From positions 35,808,001 to 35,872,000 of the forward strand of contig CP142460.1 in assembly GCA_038049695.1 (NCBI GenBank): a stretch of 64,000 nt of DNA. The letters are read 5' to 3'. Shown in pieces: positions 35,355-47,537 of this stretch. Made by a program: the position numbers and the translations under genes. Numbering within the stretch: position 1 is the first letter of the stretch; each line of letters starts with the position of its first letter. The notes beneath the pieces were generated by a model. The model was not told the DNA's origin and made no database searches. It saw only the letters and a program-made list of their open reading frames with translations. Source of the DNA: Cinnamomum chago (Eukaryota > Streptophyta > Magnoliopsida > Laurales > Lauraceae).

Positions 35355-37454
35355 TACCTTATGCACCGCAAGTCCGAGGCTTTTGAAAAGCTCAAAGAGT
35401 TTCGAGCGGAAGCGGAAAAGCAATTAGGTAAGAGTATTAAGACTCTTTGATCAGATCGAGGAGGGGAATTTCTCTTTGCTGATTTTATGGGATATTTATC
35501 AGAAAATGGGATTCTATCCCAGTTGTCTGCTCCTGGTATGCCTCAACAGAATGGAGTAGCAGAAAGAAGGAACATGACTCTTTTAGATATGATTAGGTCT
35601 ATGCTGAGTTTCTCAGGATTACCTATATCCTTTTGGGGATACGCCTTGAATACTGCAATGTACATACTAAACCTCGTACCATCTAAGTCTGTACCTAAGA
35701 CTCCCCGAGAGTTGTGGTCTGGGCGAAAGCCTAGTCTATAACATTTACACATTTGGGGCTGTCCAACACATGTGATAAAGGTTAAGACGGATAAGTTGGA
35801 AACGAAGTCGGAAGTGTGCACGTTTGTAGGATATCCTAAAGGAACTAAAGTTTGGTTATTCTATAATCCCAGAGAGCAGAAAGTGGTGGTGACCACTAAT
35901 GCGGTTTTTCTGGAGGAGGATTATATGATGGACCGAAAATGTTTAGAAAAGGTGATCTTAGAAGAAATTCAAGAGAAAATAATTCCAAATCCAAGTATGA
36001 CCGAACTTGAGGAAGAACCGCCCTTACCAGACCCAGTAGTTACACCAGTGCCTCGTCGTAGTGGGAGGATTGTCAGACCGCCTGATAGGTTCTCGTTCTT
36101 GGGAGAGTCTTACGAGGCAGTCCCGGAAGAACCTAAACAAGATCCCTGTAACTATGATGAAGCAATTAATGATATAGATTCGGGACGTTGGCAAGATGCT
36201 ATGAAAGTTGAGATGGAGTGTATGTACTCTAATCAGGTCTGGACACTTGTGGACTTGCTTGCTAATATTAAACCTATTGGGTGCAAGTGGGCCTCAACAA
36301 AAAGTAGAGTGGAGACCTTTAAGGCCAGGCTTGTTGCGAAAGGGTATACTCAGAGGATACTCTTATCCATTACGGCTCATCTTGATTACGAGATTTGGTA
36401 CATGGATGTCAAGACGATGTTTCTCAATGGCCATCTTGAGGAAGACATCTATATGATGCAGCCAGACGATTTTGTAGCTAAAAACCAAGAGCAAAAGGTT
36501 TGCAAGCTGCAAAAGTTTATTTATGGACTAAACCAGGCATCCCGAAGCTGGAACATCCGTTTTGACCAAGCAATCAAGTCATTTGGTTTTTGTCAAAATC
36601 CGGATGAATCATGTGTGTACTTGAAAAGTGAAGGTAACAGGGTAGTCTTTCTGGTTTTATATGTCGATGACATCCTACTCCTTGTGAAAGATGTGGGAAT
36701 GCTATCCACAGTAAAGGTTTGGCTAGCAAAGACTTTTGATATGAAGGACTTGGGAGAAGCTAGCTACATCCTAGGGATCAAACTCCATCGAGACCGGAAA
36801 AATAGGATGATTGGCTTATCCCAAACTGCATACATAGATAAGGTACTAGTACGGTTTGCTATGCAAGACTCCAAAAGGAGCAGATGAGGTCGATACCATA
36901 CGCTTCGGCTGTTGGTACCCTCATGTATGCTATGCTATTTACTAGACCGGATATCTGTCATGCAGTAGGCCTAGTCAGCAGATATCAGTCTAACCCAGGA
37001 CCCGAACATTGGACTGCTATAAAGTGTATTCTCAAATACTTGAGAAGGGCTAGAGATTACATGTTGATTTATGGTAGTAATGAGCTGATTCCAATCAATT
37101 ACACAGATTCTGACTTCATGTCAGAGAAGGATTCCAAGAAATCAACTTCTGAGTATGTGATTATGCTGTAGCTGTCTGAGAAGCAGCTAAAAAAGCAGAT
37201 TGGCTCAAAAGATCCCTTATGGAACTAAGAGTGGTACTTTTGGGCAAGACAACCGCTCATAATTTACTGTGATAACAGCAGGGAAGTCGATAGTCGAAGG
37301 AACCCTGGAGCCAAAAGCATGTACAGAGGTAGTAACACATGGTTACAGAGATTGTGCAAAGAGGTAATATTTACCATGGTTACAGGGTTTTGGCTTGACA
37401 CATGGTTACAGGGTTTTGGCTTGACACAGGTTACAGGGTTTTGGCTTTACACAA
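35355..37454 (+). pseudogene. pol: Copia copy 1: integrase, RT and RNase H
   Basis: It continues from the integrase interrupted at 29025: NGVAERRN with the catalytic Glu, the conserved FVGYPKGTK region, then RT (GCKWASTKSR, LDYEIWYMDVKTMFLNG, YVDD at 36660-36671) and RNase H (SAVGTLMYAMLFTRPDICHAVG, YTDSDF). Frame is lost at 35448 (stop), 35739, 36884 and near 37170. RT motifs are altered (GIKLHRDR, MQDSKRSR). It ends in odd sequence with 26-bp repeats before the LTR fragment at 37455. Not functional. Confidence 0.85.
37375..37451. repeat. 26-bp tandem repeat (three copies) at an element joint
   Basis: Three copies of CATGGTTACAGGGTTTTGGC plus six bases, the last slightly altered. The third copy forms a fold-back with the adjoining LTR end (GGGTTTTGGCTTTACA against TGTCAAGCCAAAACCC). 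Confidence 0.85.
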
Positions 37455-39029
37455 TGTCAAGCCAAAACCCTTAACATAGACTAGTTTTCAACCTTCAAGA
37501 AAATACATAAATGGAAACAACTCTCTTCCTGAATCTGACAGGATCGCTCGAGTGGAACTGACACTTTGCTCGAGCGAGACAGTTCGCTTGAGCGAGTTGT
37601 GGAGCGAGACAGTTCGATTGAGCGGACCACAAGGTCGCTCGGGCGGACAACTCTTTGTCTCTTTCCAGGCCAGACAGTGGGTGGTTCGCTCGAGCGGACC
37701 CAAGGGTCGCTCGAGCGAACAGGCTTCTGCTTGCTCCCAGACCAGGTAGTGGCCTGGTCGCTCGAGCGGACCCAAGGGTGGTCGCTCAAGCGAACTGGTT
37801 TTTGCCTGTGTTCGCTGAGTGCAGAAAATTCCTTTTTCTTGTACAATTTCTATTACATTTCTCTCCTTCTTCTCATCCTTAAACCACATACAATCCCTTG
37901 AGCCTCCATGCTTACCAAGGGCTCATTTTTCACAAATTCCAAACATTCAATATGAGGAAAACATGATCATGGAGTTCATAAACAAATTCATATGCAAAAT
38001 TTCAAGAATAATAATGTAATCCAAGATACACATGTAACATTGAACCTATAGAGATTACTTGCCTTTGCCCAAATGCCACACAACACTCTTCAAGCACTCC
38101 TACTCAAGAGCTAAGCCAACACTACAAGAATCCCATGGAAAAACCATTCAAAATTCCAACAAAAATGGAAAACAAAGAACCCATTTTCACAAAAGGGTTT
38201 ACAAACATGGAAAACAAGATCTTTAGGAATTAAAATGACTCCATGAAAAAGATGGGTTGAAGCTCTTACCTAGAAATGCCCAAACAAGAAGGAAAGAAGA
38301 AAATGGAGAGCTTGCCCAACTTTAGCTTTCAAGAAGAAGACATCAATAGGAAGCTTGAGATGAGAGGAAGAAGATGATGGCCTTAGAATTCCATTTGGAG
38401 ACCTCTAGCTTATGAAATCAAGAGGAAGAAACTGAAAGGGAAGAAGGGTTTTCTCTTCTTGGTTCTCTAGGGTTAGGGATTTGGGAATGAAAAAGAGGGG
38501 AAAAATGAAGGGTTGACTTAAGTGCTTGCAATTGGGGCCCAATGAGCCTAAACCTTGCATTGACAAAAACATGATCTTGCGGGCCTCGAACGAGCTGATG
38601 AAGAAGGATAAAATGATCCTCAAAATATCTAGTTTCCAAAAAGTATATTTTTGACATGGTTTCGAGATTTCGAAGTTTGTATCTAAATTTGGGTATAAAA
38701 GACAATTTTACCCCTTTTTGGGCCAAAATTTGGGTTTTGGGCTTCAAACACGAACAAGTCGAAAATGAAAATTGTAACGAATAATAAAACCATTCAAATG
38801 AAATAAAAATCATAATTAAAAATGAGAAACCAATACGATCCTTCCAAGCTTACACGTACACTCAGGCCTTCCTAAGCATGTCTGACTAACACTAAACGTT
38901 CTGAAAATCCCCAAAGCTATGTCCAGGACTAAAACTAATTATTTCTAGCCCAACGGTAACTAAACCCACTTAGGACTTAAAACACACTAATCGCACACTA
39001 ATTGAGTTAGTCTGGGTCGGGGTCTAACA
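37455..39029 (-). mobile_element. Truncated minus-strand LTR (family of 46125 and 51820)
   Basis: On the minus strand it starts at 39029 with TGTTAGACCCCGACCCAG and runs for about 1575 bases. It matches the first half of the LTR at 46125, including the palindrome array and the AGACTATGTTAAGGGTTTT stretch near 47610, then stops. The second half (near-palindrome, 32-codon block and GGGGTCGCGACA end) is missing. It separates copia pol (left) from the copia 3' end (right). Confidence 0.82.
37543..37797. repeat. CTCGAG palindrome array
   Basis: About nine units of TTCGCTCGAGCGAAC type (some degenerate, such as GCTCGGGCG and GCTCAAGCG), in an LTR on the minus strand. Plus-strand frames such as 37566-37901 are by-products of this repeat. 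Confidence 0.88.
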
Positions 39030-39109
39030 CTACCAAAGTCTTTGAGCAGCATGTAGATAAGATGGGCATGAGATGCAACCCCGACTGGCATTGAGCCCAA
39101 GTGGGAGAT
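39030..39109 (+). pseudogene. Copia copy 1: end of pol and polypurine tract
   Basis: KVFEQHVDKMGM, the usual end of copia pol, is followed by CAAGTGGGAGAT (39098-39109), the copia polypurine tract. Confidence 0.75.
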
Positions 39110-40526
39110 TATTAGATTTTGTAGTCTCAATCCATCAGTTGATGTAATAAATTGATTAATTTCTTTATTCATCAATAAAATCATGCTTTCCTTTCATGAG
39201 ATGAACCAGGTCCCATTAGTATATTAGATGTGATATATGTTTATGGATGAGATCCACATACGGGAGACATGTGTCACAAATCTTATACTTAAAAATATCT
39301 TCATAACCAGTGATGAGACTGTGCATCTCATCTGATAAGGTTGCAGCACTTTGATCACTATGTGATAGTGTGATTTGTCTTGATCATCAAAATGTAAGAT
39401 TCTGGATCATAGTGCTGGTACATTGGATGTATTGAAGGACCATGAGAAGCACCTTTGAATACTGGCTCGATTTAAGGACCGCTCTCATAATTTCCTAGCA
39501 ATAGGCTCTCAATCCTAAGACATTGATGAACTCAAGTTTTTGTCTATTCATTTGCTTTGAGTCACCAATGAGTGAGGCCAACTGTAGGTTAACACCTTGG
39601 TGTCAACTCCTTGATCCATGGATATTGATAGAGGGGCCTACTTGCCGTAATTGGGAAGCTTAGGGTTTTCATTGTAATTTATTCCTAAGACTGGAGTGCA
39701 ATTGCATTTATATAGTGGTATTATTTACAATTAACTGTGGGCCCGGATTGCACATGAGATGTGAGGTCGCGTGTCCCAATTGGAGCCAGCTTTCTTTGGA
39801 ATCCCTAGTGGTCCCCACGCTAGCCCAAGTTATTAGAAATATTCTAATCTTACTTGAACTCTCAAAAGAAGGAATTAGAAAGTTACTTTTTCTATTTGAA
39901 GTGAGACTTCTAATAGTGGTAATAGTATGTTACTAATTTGTGTGGAAGTGTGACTTCTAGTACAATTAGTAAGAGAGAAAGAAAAGGAGTTTTGAGGGCT
40001 ATATAAAGGGGAAGAACCCCCTCTTGGACATCTAGCCCTTGCTATCCACACCCAGCCCTCCTCTAGTGCAAGTGTTGTACATTTCTTCCTTCTCCTCTTT
40101 CTCTTCTAGTTCCTTAGAGTTTCTAGTAGGGTCTTCTCTTGGAGATCTCACCCATCTTCTTGAGAAAAGAGATCTGATTAGCGGGTCATAGCGTGGAAGA
40201 TCAAAAGGTCTTAAAGATCTTTATTTGATACGTGAAAGAGTTTCATCATCAAAGAAAGACGCAACTTCTCCATTAGAGCACAATCGAGCTCCAAAGGTAT
40301 AATCTACTTCCTTGCATGTTGTAGATTTTATTGATGCTTGATGGCTGCTATTCTATCTTCTTGATACGTTTATTACTTATCATGATGGCTGAGATTGAGG
40401 ACATGGATCCTGGATTGGGTTTATAGCCTTTTGGATGGTGTTTATGGCATCATGGGTACTTGATCCCTAAGTCAAGTGGGTCAAAAGTTTCGAAAACATA
40501 TCCACGAGGCCCACCTATTTCCAACA
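39110..40526 (+). repeat. Copia copy 1: 3' LTR (1417 bp)
   Basis: It follows the polypurine tract, begins TATTAGATTTTG (a mutated TG terminus) and ends TATTTCCAACA. A TATA box (TATATAAA, 40000-40007) lies about 890 bases in, followed by C-rich sequence. The plus-strand frame at 39715-39936 is not a gene. No 5' LTR remains for comparison. Confidence 0.78.
40000..40007 (+). promoter_or_regulatory. TATA box of copia LTR
   Basis: GGGCTATATAAAGGGG, a strong TATA context inside the 3' LTR. Confidence 0.7.
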
Positions 40527-42883
40527 ATAGAAACGTCCTGAATCTATGTCATTAATTGCTTCATCATAGTTATAGGGATCTTGTTCCGGTTCTTCCGGGA
40601 CTGCCTCGTAAGACTCTCCCAAGAACGAGAACCCATCAGGGGGTTTGACAATCCTCCCACTACGACGAGGTACTGGTGTAACTATTGGGTCCGGTAAAGG
40701 CGGTTCTTCCTCAAGTTCGGTCATACTTGGATTTGGAATTGTTTGTTCTTGAATTTCTTCCAAGATCACCTTATCTAAAGATTTCTGGTCCATCATATAA
40801 TCTTCCTTCAGAAAAACCGCATTAGTGCTCACAAGCACTTTCTGCTCTCTGGGATTATAGAATAACCAACCTTTAGTTCCTTTATGATATCCTACAAACG
40901 TGCATACTTCCGACTTTGTTTCCAACTTATCCGTCTTAACCTTTAGCACATGTGCCGGATAGCCCCAAATGTGTAAATGTTGTAGACTAGGCTTTCGCCC
41001 CGGACCACAACTCACGGGGAGTCTTAGGTACAAACTTAGATGGTACAAGGTTTAGTATGTACATCACAGTATCCAAGGTGTATCCCCAAAAGAATATAGG
41101 TAATCCTGAGAAACTCAGCATAGATCTAATCATATCTAAGAGAGTCCTATTCATTCTTTCTGCTACTCCATTCTATTGAGGCATACCAGGAGCAAACAAC
41201 TGGGATAGAATCCCATTTTCTGATAAGTATCCCATAAAATCAGCAGAGAGACATTCCCCTCTTTGATCTGATCGAAGAGTCTTGATACTCTTACTTAATT
41301 GCTTTTCCGCTTCTACTCGATACTCTTTGAACTTTTCAATAGCCTCGGACTTGCGGTGCATAAGGTATATGTATCCATATCTTGAGTAATCATCTGTGAA
41401 AGTGATGAAATACTCACATCCTCCTCTGGCCCTGACATTTTTGGGTCCACACGCATTAGTACGCACTAATTCCAATAAATCTTTGGCCCTATTGCCCTTA
41501 GATGAAAATGGTCTTTTGGTCATTTTGCCTTCCAGACAGAACTCACATACAGGCATTAGTTCTACCACCAATGAAAGCATGATACCATCTTTCACTAGCC
41601 TGTCAATCCTATTTAGGTTTATATGACCTAGCCTCAAGTGCCAAAGTTTTGTTGGATTAGATGAAGGTGACTTCCTCTTTAAAGATGGTCTATTAATTGT
41701 TTCAGTATCATGTATCTTATATATTGTAGGAGTTAACAAATAAAGTCCATTGGTTACCTTGCCAGAACATATAAAAGTACCATTCCTCTTTATGACAACT
41801 TCAGTACCAAAAGTAATAGAGTAACTTTTATTCACCAAACTAGAAATTGAAATTAAATTCCGCTGTAAAGATGGTACATATAATGTGTTTGAAAAAACCA
41901 ATTTATTATTTGAAAAACATAAAGTAGTGACTCCCACTGAAACAGCCCCTGCCTTTGCGTCAGATCCCAGGTTGATAGTGATTTCTCCGTCATTGAGCCT
42001 CCTGGTTTCCTTGAACCCTTGCAACGTATTACATATGTGATTAGTTGCCTCGGAGTCCACACACCAGGATTTTGAAGTACCAGTTGCAAACCTAACTTCA
42101 GAAATAAGTGACTCAATCATACCTGAGGTCTTCTTCTTAGATAGATACTCTGGACAATTCCTTTTTCAATGTCTTGTCTTACCACAATGGAAACACTTTC
42201 CTTTTTACCCTGAACCCTTAGCCTTGGCTACGCCACCATTAGGACCATTCTCCACCTTAGGATCCTTCGGAACTGATTTCTTTTTGCCTTTCCGCCCTTT
42301 GCCTTTAGGCTTGGATTTGACATCTAACTTTTCTGTCACTAGGGCAGTTGGCTTCTTCTTCATAATCCCTTCAGTCACTACCAGCTGACTAGACAGCTCA
42401 GCGATAGTTAAATTTATCTTATTCATATTATAATTGACCTTGAAATTGTTGAATGACTCTAGTAATGACTCAAGGATTATGTCAATTTGCGATTCTGCAT
42501 CAACTGCAGCTCTCAGTACATCTAACTCATTTAATGAGACCATCATTTTCAACATGTGTTCCTATACTGATGTCCCTTCAGCCATCTTGGTACTGATGAG
42601 ACCCTCATAGCTGCCTGCCTAGCAGGCCTGCCCTGTTCCGCAAACATCTCCTTTAAGTTCGATATAATAACGTATGCAGTCTTATAGGATTGATGTTGGT
42701 GTTGTAAAACACTAAACATGGATGCCAGAATGTATCTGGCCCTCTCATCGTCTTTGGCACATTTGGTGTACATATCCTTTTCTTCCCCCGATGCATCTGG
42801 GCCAGGCTCATCAAGGAGGTTTTGGTAAGTACATATTTATATCTTGAAGCAGTCGGGACAATATCCAAGTTTCGTTTCCAATC
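40527..42883 (-). pseudogene. gag-pol: Copia copy 2 (minus strand): gag to pol fragment
   Basis: From 42883 downward: gag (about 42868-42205 with frame breaks, starting near RNLDIVPTASRYKYV), CCHC zinc knuckle (CFHCGKTRH, 42200-42140, followed by a stop), protease (WCVDSEATNH; the usual DSGA is changed to DSEA), GAG-pre-integrase (LWHLRLGH), integrase (TDDYSRYGY; SDQRGEC altered from SDRGGE; a TAG inside the APGMPQQNG motif near 41175) and the start of the RT linker (41048-40530). The 42884 element cuts gag on the right and the copia copy 1 LTR cuts pol on the left. It is the same family as copy 1. Confidence 0.85.
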
Positions 42884-44228
42884 TGTAAGACCCCGACCCG
42901 AGTGAACCCGATTAGTGCTAATTAAGTTACGTGTTAGTACTAAGCTTGATTAGTGATTGTGGCTTAGTTGGGTTTGGTATAGCTTTTGTATTAGTTTTGG
43001 AGAGTTTTGTTTACTTTGTGTTAGTAGGACCCTTTGGAGGTTCCTTTTCATGACATTGCATTTTGTTTGAGAATTTATCGGAGATTTTGCATTCATGGTT
43101 TTAATCTCGCTTTATTGGTATTGTTAAGCTCTACAACTTTCATGTTGATCCCGTTCCCGTTTGAGATCCCGAAACCCGAATTTTGACCTTGAGGGCAAAG
43201 CAGTCATTGTGCACTAAATCTGTACCCAAAACCTGATATTCCCGAAACCCGCGAAACCTATACTTTTTGGAAACTAGACATTTCGACGAACATTTCTTCC
43301 TTCTTCGTCGAATTCATCCGAGGTCCCGAAAGAGATGATTTCAGCCAAACTAACTTCTTTAGTTGTGGGACCCAACCCCATTTGTTAACAAAGGGAACCC
43401 TTCTTCCTCATTTTTCCCTTCCATTTTCATTTTCCAGCACAAGAGAGAAAAACTAGGGTTTTGTGAGCAACTCCTTCTTCTTCTTGCTTTCCATCACTCA
43501 ATCCACTCCCAAACTTGCACCAAGAGGAGATTAGAGGCCATCATCTTCTTCACCTCCTTGAGAGCTTTCTTTCAATAGCTTTTGTGGAGCAAACCATCCA
43601 TTTCAAGATTTCCTTTGAGCTTACCATTGCCATTAGAGGACCTTGCAAGTAAGTATTCCCCTTCATCTTCTAGATTTGTTATCTCCTAGTCCTTGAGAAG
43701 CTCCACCTTTATTATTGGAAGGTTTCCTTGCTATTTCATTGTTTTGACTCTTTTAGGGTTTGTGTGTTTTGGGATTTTTGTCATAGCTTGGATTCCTTGC
43801 TTGGGAGACTTGTTAGAGCTTGATTGCATTGTTAGAAGACCTAAGGCAAGTGGATGAATGATTTTTCCAAAGCTTTCATTGATTTTGGATATTTCCATTA
43901 ATGCACATTTAATGTTTTGTTTTGAAATGAATTCTCATGATAGAGTATTAATGGCACATTTATGATCATAGAGAAGTGGTAGTTCATAGCATTGAATGTC
44001 TTCTTGTTTTGTTTAAATGTATATGTTGTGAAATGGTTTCCTTCTCCCTTCTTCCTTGTATTGAATGTATTGTTGAGGGAGGAGAATGGGATGGATATTG
44101 TGAGAGATTTGAAGTAGTTGGAATGGGGTTTTAGACTTCTCATTTGATGTGTAAGAAGGGTAAAAAGGAGGTTGTAAAAAGGAGAAATAGAGAGGAGCCT
44201 AACTGGTCCAGAATCTGTTTCTGGACAG

Positions 44229-44477
44229 TTCGCTCGAGCGACCATGACACTTCGCTCGAGCGACCTGTCCAGAAAGGGTTCGGAGCGTTCCAGTAGCTTG
44301 GTCGCTCGAACGCACCCTTTTTCGCTCGAGCGGTCATCCCAGAACTCATTCCAGTGAGTTGTTCGCTCGAATGCATTTGAATAATCGCTCGACCCAATGA
44401 GTTCGCTCAAGCAACCCAAACTCGCTCGAGCGAACCCACCCAGACAACCATCCCAGCGAGCGACTCGCTCGAGCGAT
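44229..44477. repeat. CTCGAG palindrome array
   Basis: Five perfect CGCTCGAGCG cores plus four degenerate ones (CGCTCGAACG, CGCTCGAATG and similar) in 250 bases. Confidence 0.9.
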
Positions 44478-45439
44478 TCGGGTCGTCTGGCCTAGGTTAT
44501 GTTTGGGGCAATATTCGACCGTTTCAACACATTAGGACTATTCTTTGGGAACCCCTCTATATCAAGGAGATTTATTAGGCATTGTGTGAGACCATTTGAG
44601 GAAGAAACCATATTACAAAGATTTCATTCGTAGTTTTGAAAAGTTCGAAGTGTATAAGGAGCCCGGAATGTCCCCAAACTCAAAGAGTACCAAATTGTTA
44701 TGTGATCGACATACGGGGTCCCTATCCAATTCAAATAAATATTTTCCCGAAATGTCAATTGTTTACCGTACTTTAAGGATCCGAGATTTGTGCTACTTGT
44801 CTTGTTTTCCCGAAAGCATTATTGTACACTTGGAATGTTTACTTGACCCGAAGTGCATTGCACCATTTGATATGATAGTGTGCCCTTGAGCACCCCCGTC
44901 TTGCCCGCTTGATTATTTACTTATGCTTGATTTGCTTGCATATGTCTCGATTGTATTTGACCTATGAGTCGGCACCACTAAGCTTGGATAACCCTGTTGG
45001 CCTGATCCACCGACTTGGAGATCCCCCTCTTGTCCCGCCAGTTGCAGTTTGGATCTCGCTACCCGGTCTTTACCGTGGTCTTGTCCCGATGCCACAGATT
45101 GCTACTGTGGTCCCCGATGCCCGGCTCTCTACCGTGGTGATGTATAGTATTGTATATGTATATGTATTATATGAGATCCACTGTTTCTCCTCACCTCGAG
45201 TGACTGAGATCAGTGCCTAGTTATTGCTCTATTACTTTAGTGATAGAGGACTTAGCTTCGTGTGGTCGCCATCTTGCTTGTTTCCCATTTCCTTGGTCAC
45301 CTTACATGTTTCACATTGCATCCTCGTAATGGAATAAATGTTTTATCTCTTTCATAGAAATGGTTATTCAAACAGGTTTACATGTTTTGAAGATAAGTTC
45401 ATTCATTATCATACTATCATTGTATTTGCCTCCATTTGC

Positions 45440-45456
45440 CAAACCGTCGTGTTTGA
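45440..45456 (+). promoter_or_regulatory. Conserved near-palindrome CARACCGTCGTGTYTGA
   Basis: CAAACCGTCGTGTTTGA, an imperfect inverted repeat. It is present 32-34 bases before the 32-codon block in the LTRs at 8543, 45440, 48405, 54182, 59408 and 61628. It is the best-conserved short string among these otherwise divergent LTRs. Role unknown. Confidence 0.6.
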
Positions 45457-45471
45457 CCTACTCTTTGGTAC

Positions 45472-45567
45472 TCAGGTCCCGTTGTTGGTTATCCTGAGGA
45501 GGAGCTTGAGGAGGCGGTTGTAGAACCGCAGCAGTTAGTTGAGTGGCGTGCTGATGACGTCATGTAG
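45472..45567 (+). other. Conserved 32-codon open block
   Basis: SGPVVGYPEEELEEAV, then EPQQLVEWRADDVM and TAG; same length and end as at 8576. It is preceded by TTTGGTACTCAG. Confidence 0.55.
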
Positions 45568-45972
45568 ACATTTGGTTGCTATGAGAGACCTTACATTTTG
45601 GGGAACTGTTTAACCGTTCTTTTGAATTGGTATTTTGTATATTGGCCTTTGTTGGCCTCTATTTTTGGGGAAATGTAATTAAATGTTATTTGTATAAACT
45701 TTAACTTATTTGGGTAACATGCTATAGATCATTGCTCCTTCTGATACAGTATTTAGACTTGTGTTATTGTCTTGATGACCGGATGGATTGACTATTTGAT
45801 TTTCTACACGCTTCCGCACTTAAAAGAAATATTCAGTTATGGTTGTGATATCCTCACCGCGGACACCTGTGGGAAATTAAATAAGTTGTATATTGTGGAT
45901 GTAGATCCCTTCAATCAGTATTTATCCATTACCGTCCCGATCCCGGATTCCCGGTCCGGGGTCGCAACAGAC

Positions 45973-45984
45973 TGGTATCAAAGC
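45973..45984 (+). other. Primer-binding site, tRNA-iMet type
   Basis: TGGTATCAAAGC starts three bases after the 5' LTR and matches the initiator-Met primer site (TGGTATCAGAGC) at 11 of 12 positions. Confidence 0.9.
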
Positions 45985-46124
45985 GAGACATGTTTCAAGC
46001 AATTAAAAGAAACTAGAAATCCTAAGGACGTGGCGAGGATTCGTTAGATCTTTCGTTAGCTAGTATCGTGTGAGCAATGTGTGACCCTTATATTATTATG
46101 TGCTAACAATTTGTTTTGCAGCAT
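45985..46124 (+). promoter_or_regulatory. Chromovirus leader with splice-acceptor-like end
   Basis: The leader ends TTTGTTTTGCAG at 46121. In the uninterrupted element only four bases (CATC) would separate it from the gag ATG now at 48935. Paired with the donor-like GTAAGT at 43649 in the LTR, this suggests a long 5' UTR intron. The solo LTR at 46125 now splits the acceptor from gag. Confidence 0.5.
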
Positions 46125-47328
46125 TGTTAAACCCCGACCCAGACCAATTCGATTAGTGTGCGATTAGTGTGTGTTTATTCCTAAGTGAGTTTAGTGGTTG
46201 TTGGGTTAGAAATGATTAGTTTAGTCTTGGACATAGCTTTGGGAAATTTGAGAACGTTTAGTATTAATTAGACACACTCAGGAGTGCACGTGTAAGCTTG
46301 GGAAGATCGTATCGGTTTTCGTGTGAGTGTGATTTTTATTTCATTTGAATGATCTTTTTATGTGTTACAACTTTCGTTTTAAGCCCATTCGTGTTCGAAG
46401 CCCAAAAACCCATGTTTTGGCCCAAAGAGGGTAAAATTGCCTTTTATGCACAAATCTGGACACAATTTTCGAGATCTCAAAACCATATCAAAAATATACT
46501 TTTTGGAAACTAGATATTTCGAAGATCATTTTATCCTTCTTTGTCGAAGTCATCCGAGGCCCGCAAGATTGTGTTTGAGTCACTTCAAGATTCAAGTCAA
46601 TGGGACCCATTTCCATAGCTTAAGTCCCTTCTCCCTCTCATTTCATTCATTCCCCCATTCTCTGCAATTTTTCTGAAGTTAGGGCAAGGAAACCCTTTCT
46701 CTCTTCTTCTCCATTCCCTTGCATGCTTTGGTTAGAGAACTCCAAATAGAATTCCAAGCTCTTCACCTTCTTCCTTCCCTTGCAAGCTCTCTATCCATAC
46801 AAGTTCTTGGAGCTTCTTTTGGGACAAGCTCTACATTTCCTCTCTTCTTTCTTGTTTGGCCATTGTTAGGTAAGAGCTTCAATCCTTGTATTTCATGAAG
46901 TCTTTTGGTTCCTTGAAGAGCATGTTTTCCATGTTTGCAAACCCTTTGGTAAAATGGTTCCTTGTTTTCAAGATTTAGTGATTTGTGTGGTTTTTCTCTT
47001 GGGTTCTTGTAGTGTGGGATTTAGCTTGAGGAAGTGCTTGAAGAAGAGTATTGTTAGCTTTGGTCAAGGCAAGTGATCTCTATAGGAATGATGCATGTGT
47101 ATTTGGATTTCATTGTATTTTAGAAATTGTGCATTTATCTTGTTTATAAGCTCCATGGTTATGTTTTCTTTTGATTTGGATGTGAAATGGTGATAAATGA
47201 ACCCTTGGTGAGCATGAAGGCTCAAGGGATGATATGTGGTTGATGGATGAGAAGAAGGAGAAGAATGTAGTGAAAGATGTGCAAAGGAAAGGAGATTTCT
47301 ACACTCAGCGAGCTCAGGCAGCAGCCTG

Positions 47329-47537
47329 TTCGCTCGAGCGACCCCTGGGTCCGCTCGAGCGAACAAGCCACTGTCTGCTATGGAACGAGGCAGAGAGTCG
47401 TTCGTTCGAACGCATTTTATTGTCCGCTCGAGCCAACATTCGCTCGAGCGAACTGTCTATGCCTTGTAAGGTCCGCTCGAGCGAACTGTCTCGCTCGAGC
47501 GAAGTGTCATCAACGTGGAAGGTCCGCTCGAGCGAAC
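47329..47537. repeat. CTCGAG palindrome array
   Basis: Six perfect CGCTCGAGCG units and two degenerate ones (CGTTCGAACG, CGCTCGAGCC), about 1.2 kb from the LTR start. Confidence 0.9.

Larger units (their letters stand above)
28663..40526 (+). mobile_element. Ty1/copia element, copy 1, 5'-truncated and twice interrupted
   Basis: The element starts abruptly inside the GAG-pre-integrase region at about 28663, so gag, protease and the 5' LTR are absent. It continues after a CACTA insertion (29026-35351), is interrupted again by an LTR fragment (37455-39029), and ends with a polypurine tract and 3' LTR (39110-40526). Removing the CACTA and one ATA joins the integrase frame exactly. The protein is very close to that of copy 2 on the minus strand (40527-42883), so the two belong to one family in inverted orientation. 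Confidence 0.85.
42884..45969 (+). repeat. Chromovirus 5' LTR (3086 bp)
   Basis: TGTAAGACCCCGACCC...GGGGTCGCAACA. It contains a donor-like GCAA|GTAAGT at 43649, a CTCGAG array (44229-44477), CAAACCGTCGTGTTTGA (45440-45456), the 32-codon block (45472-45567) and CCTCACCGCGGACACC near 45851. The 173-residue minus-strand frame at 43898-44419 crosses the palindrome array and recurs in the other LTR copies, so it is not treated as a gene. Confidence 0.93.

Noticed and set aside
37566..37901. Short frames on both strands over the CTCGAG array
   Set aside because: By-products of the repeat, which is open in several frames.
43898..44419. Minus-strand 173-residue frame, repeated at 57619-58140 and 60091-60612
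   Set aside because: It lies in the LTR, crosses the palindrome array, and is repeated only because the LTR itself is repeated; it has no recognisable domain.
44229..44477. Palindrome array as a possible CRISPR array
   Set aside because: Spacing is irregular, units are 10-16 bases, neighbouring units are degenerate, no cas gene is present, and the context is a plant LTR.
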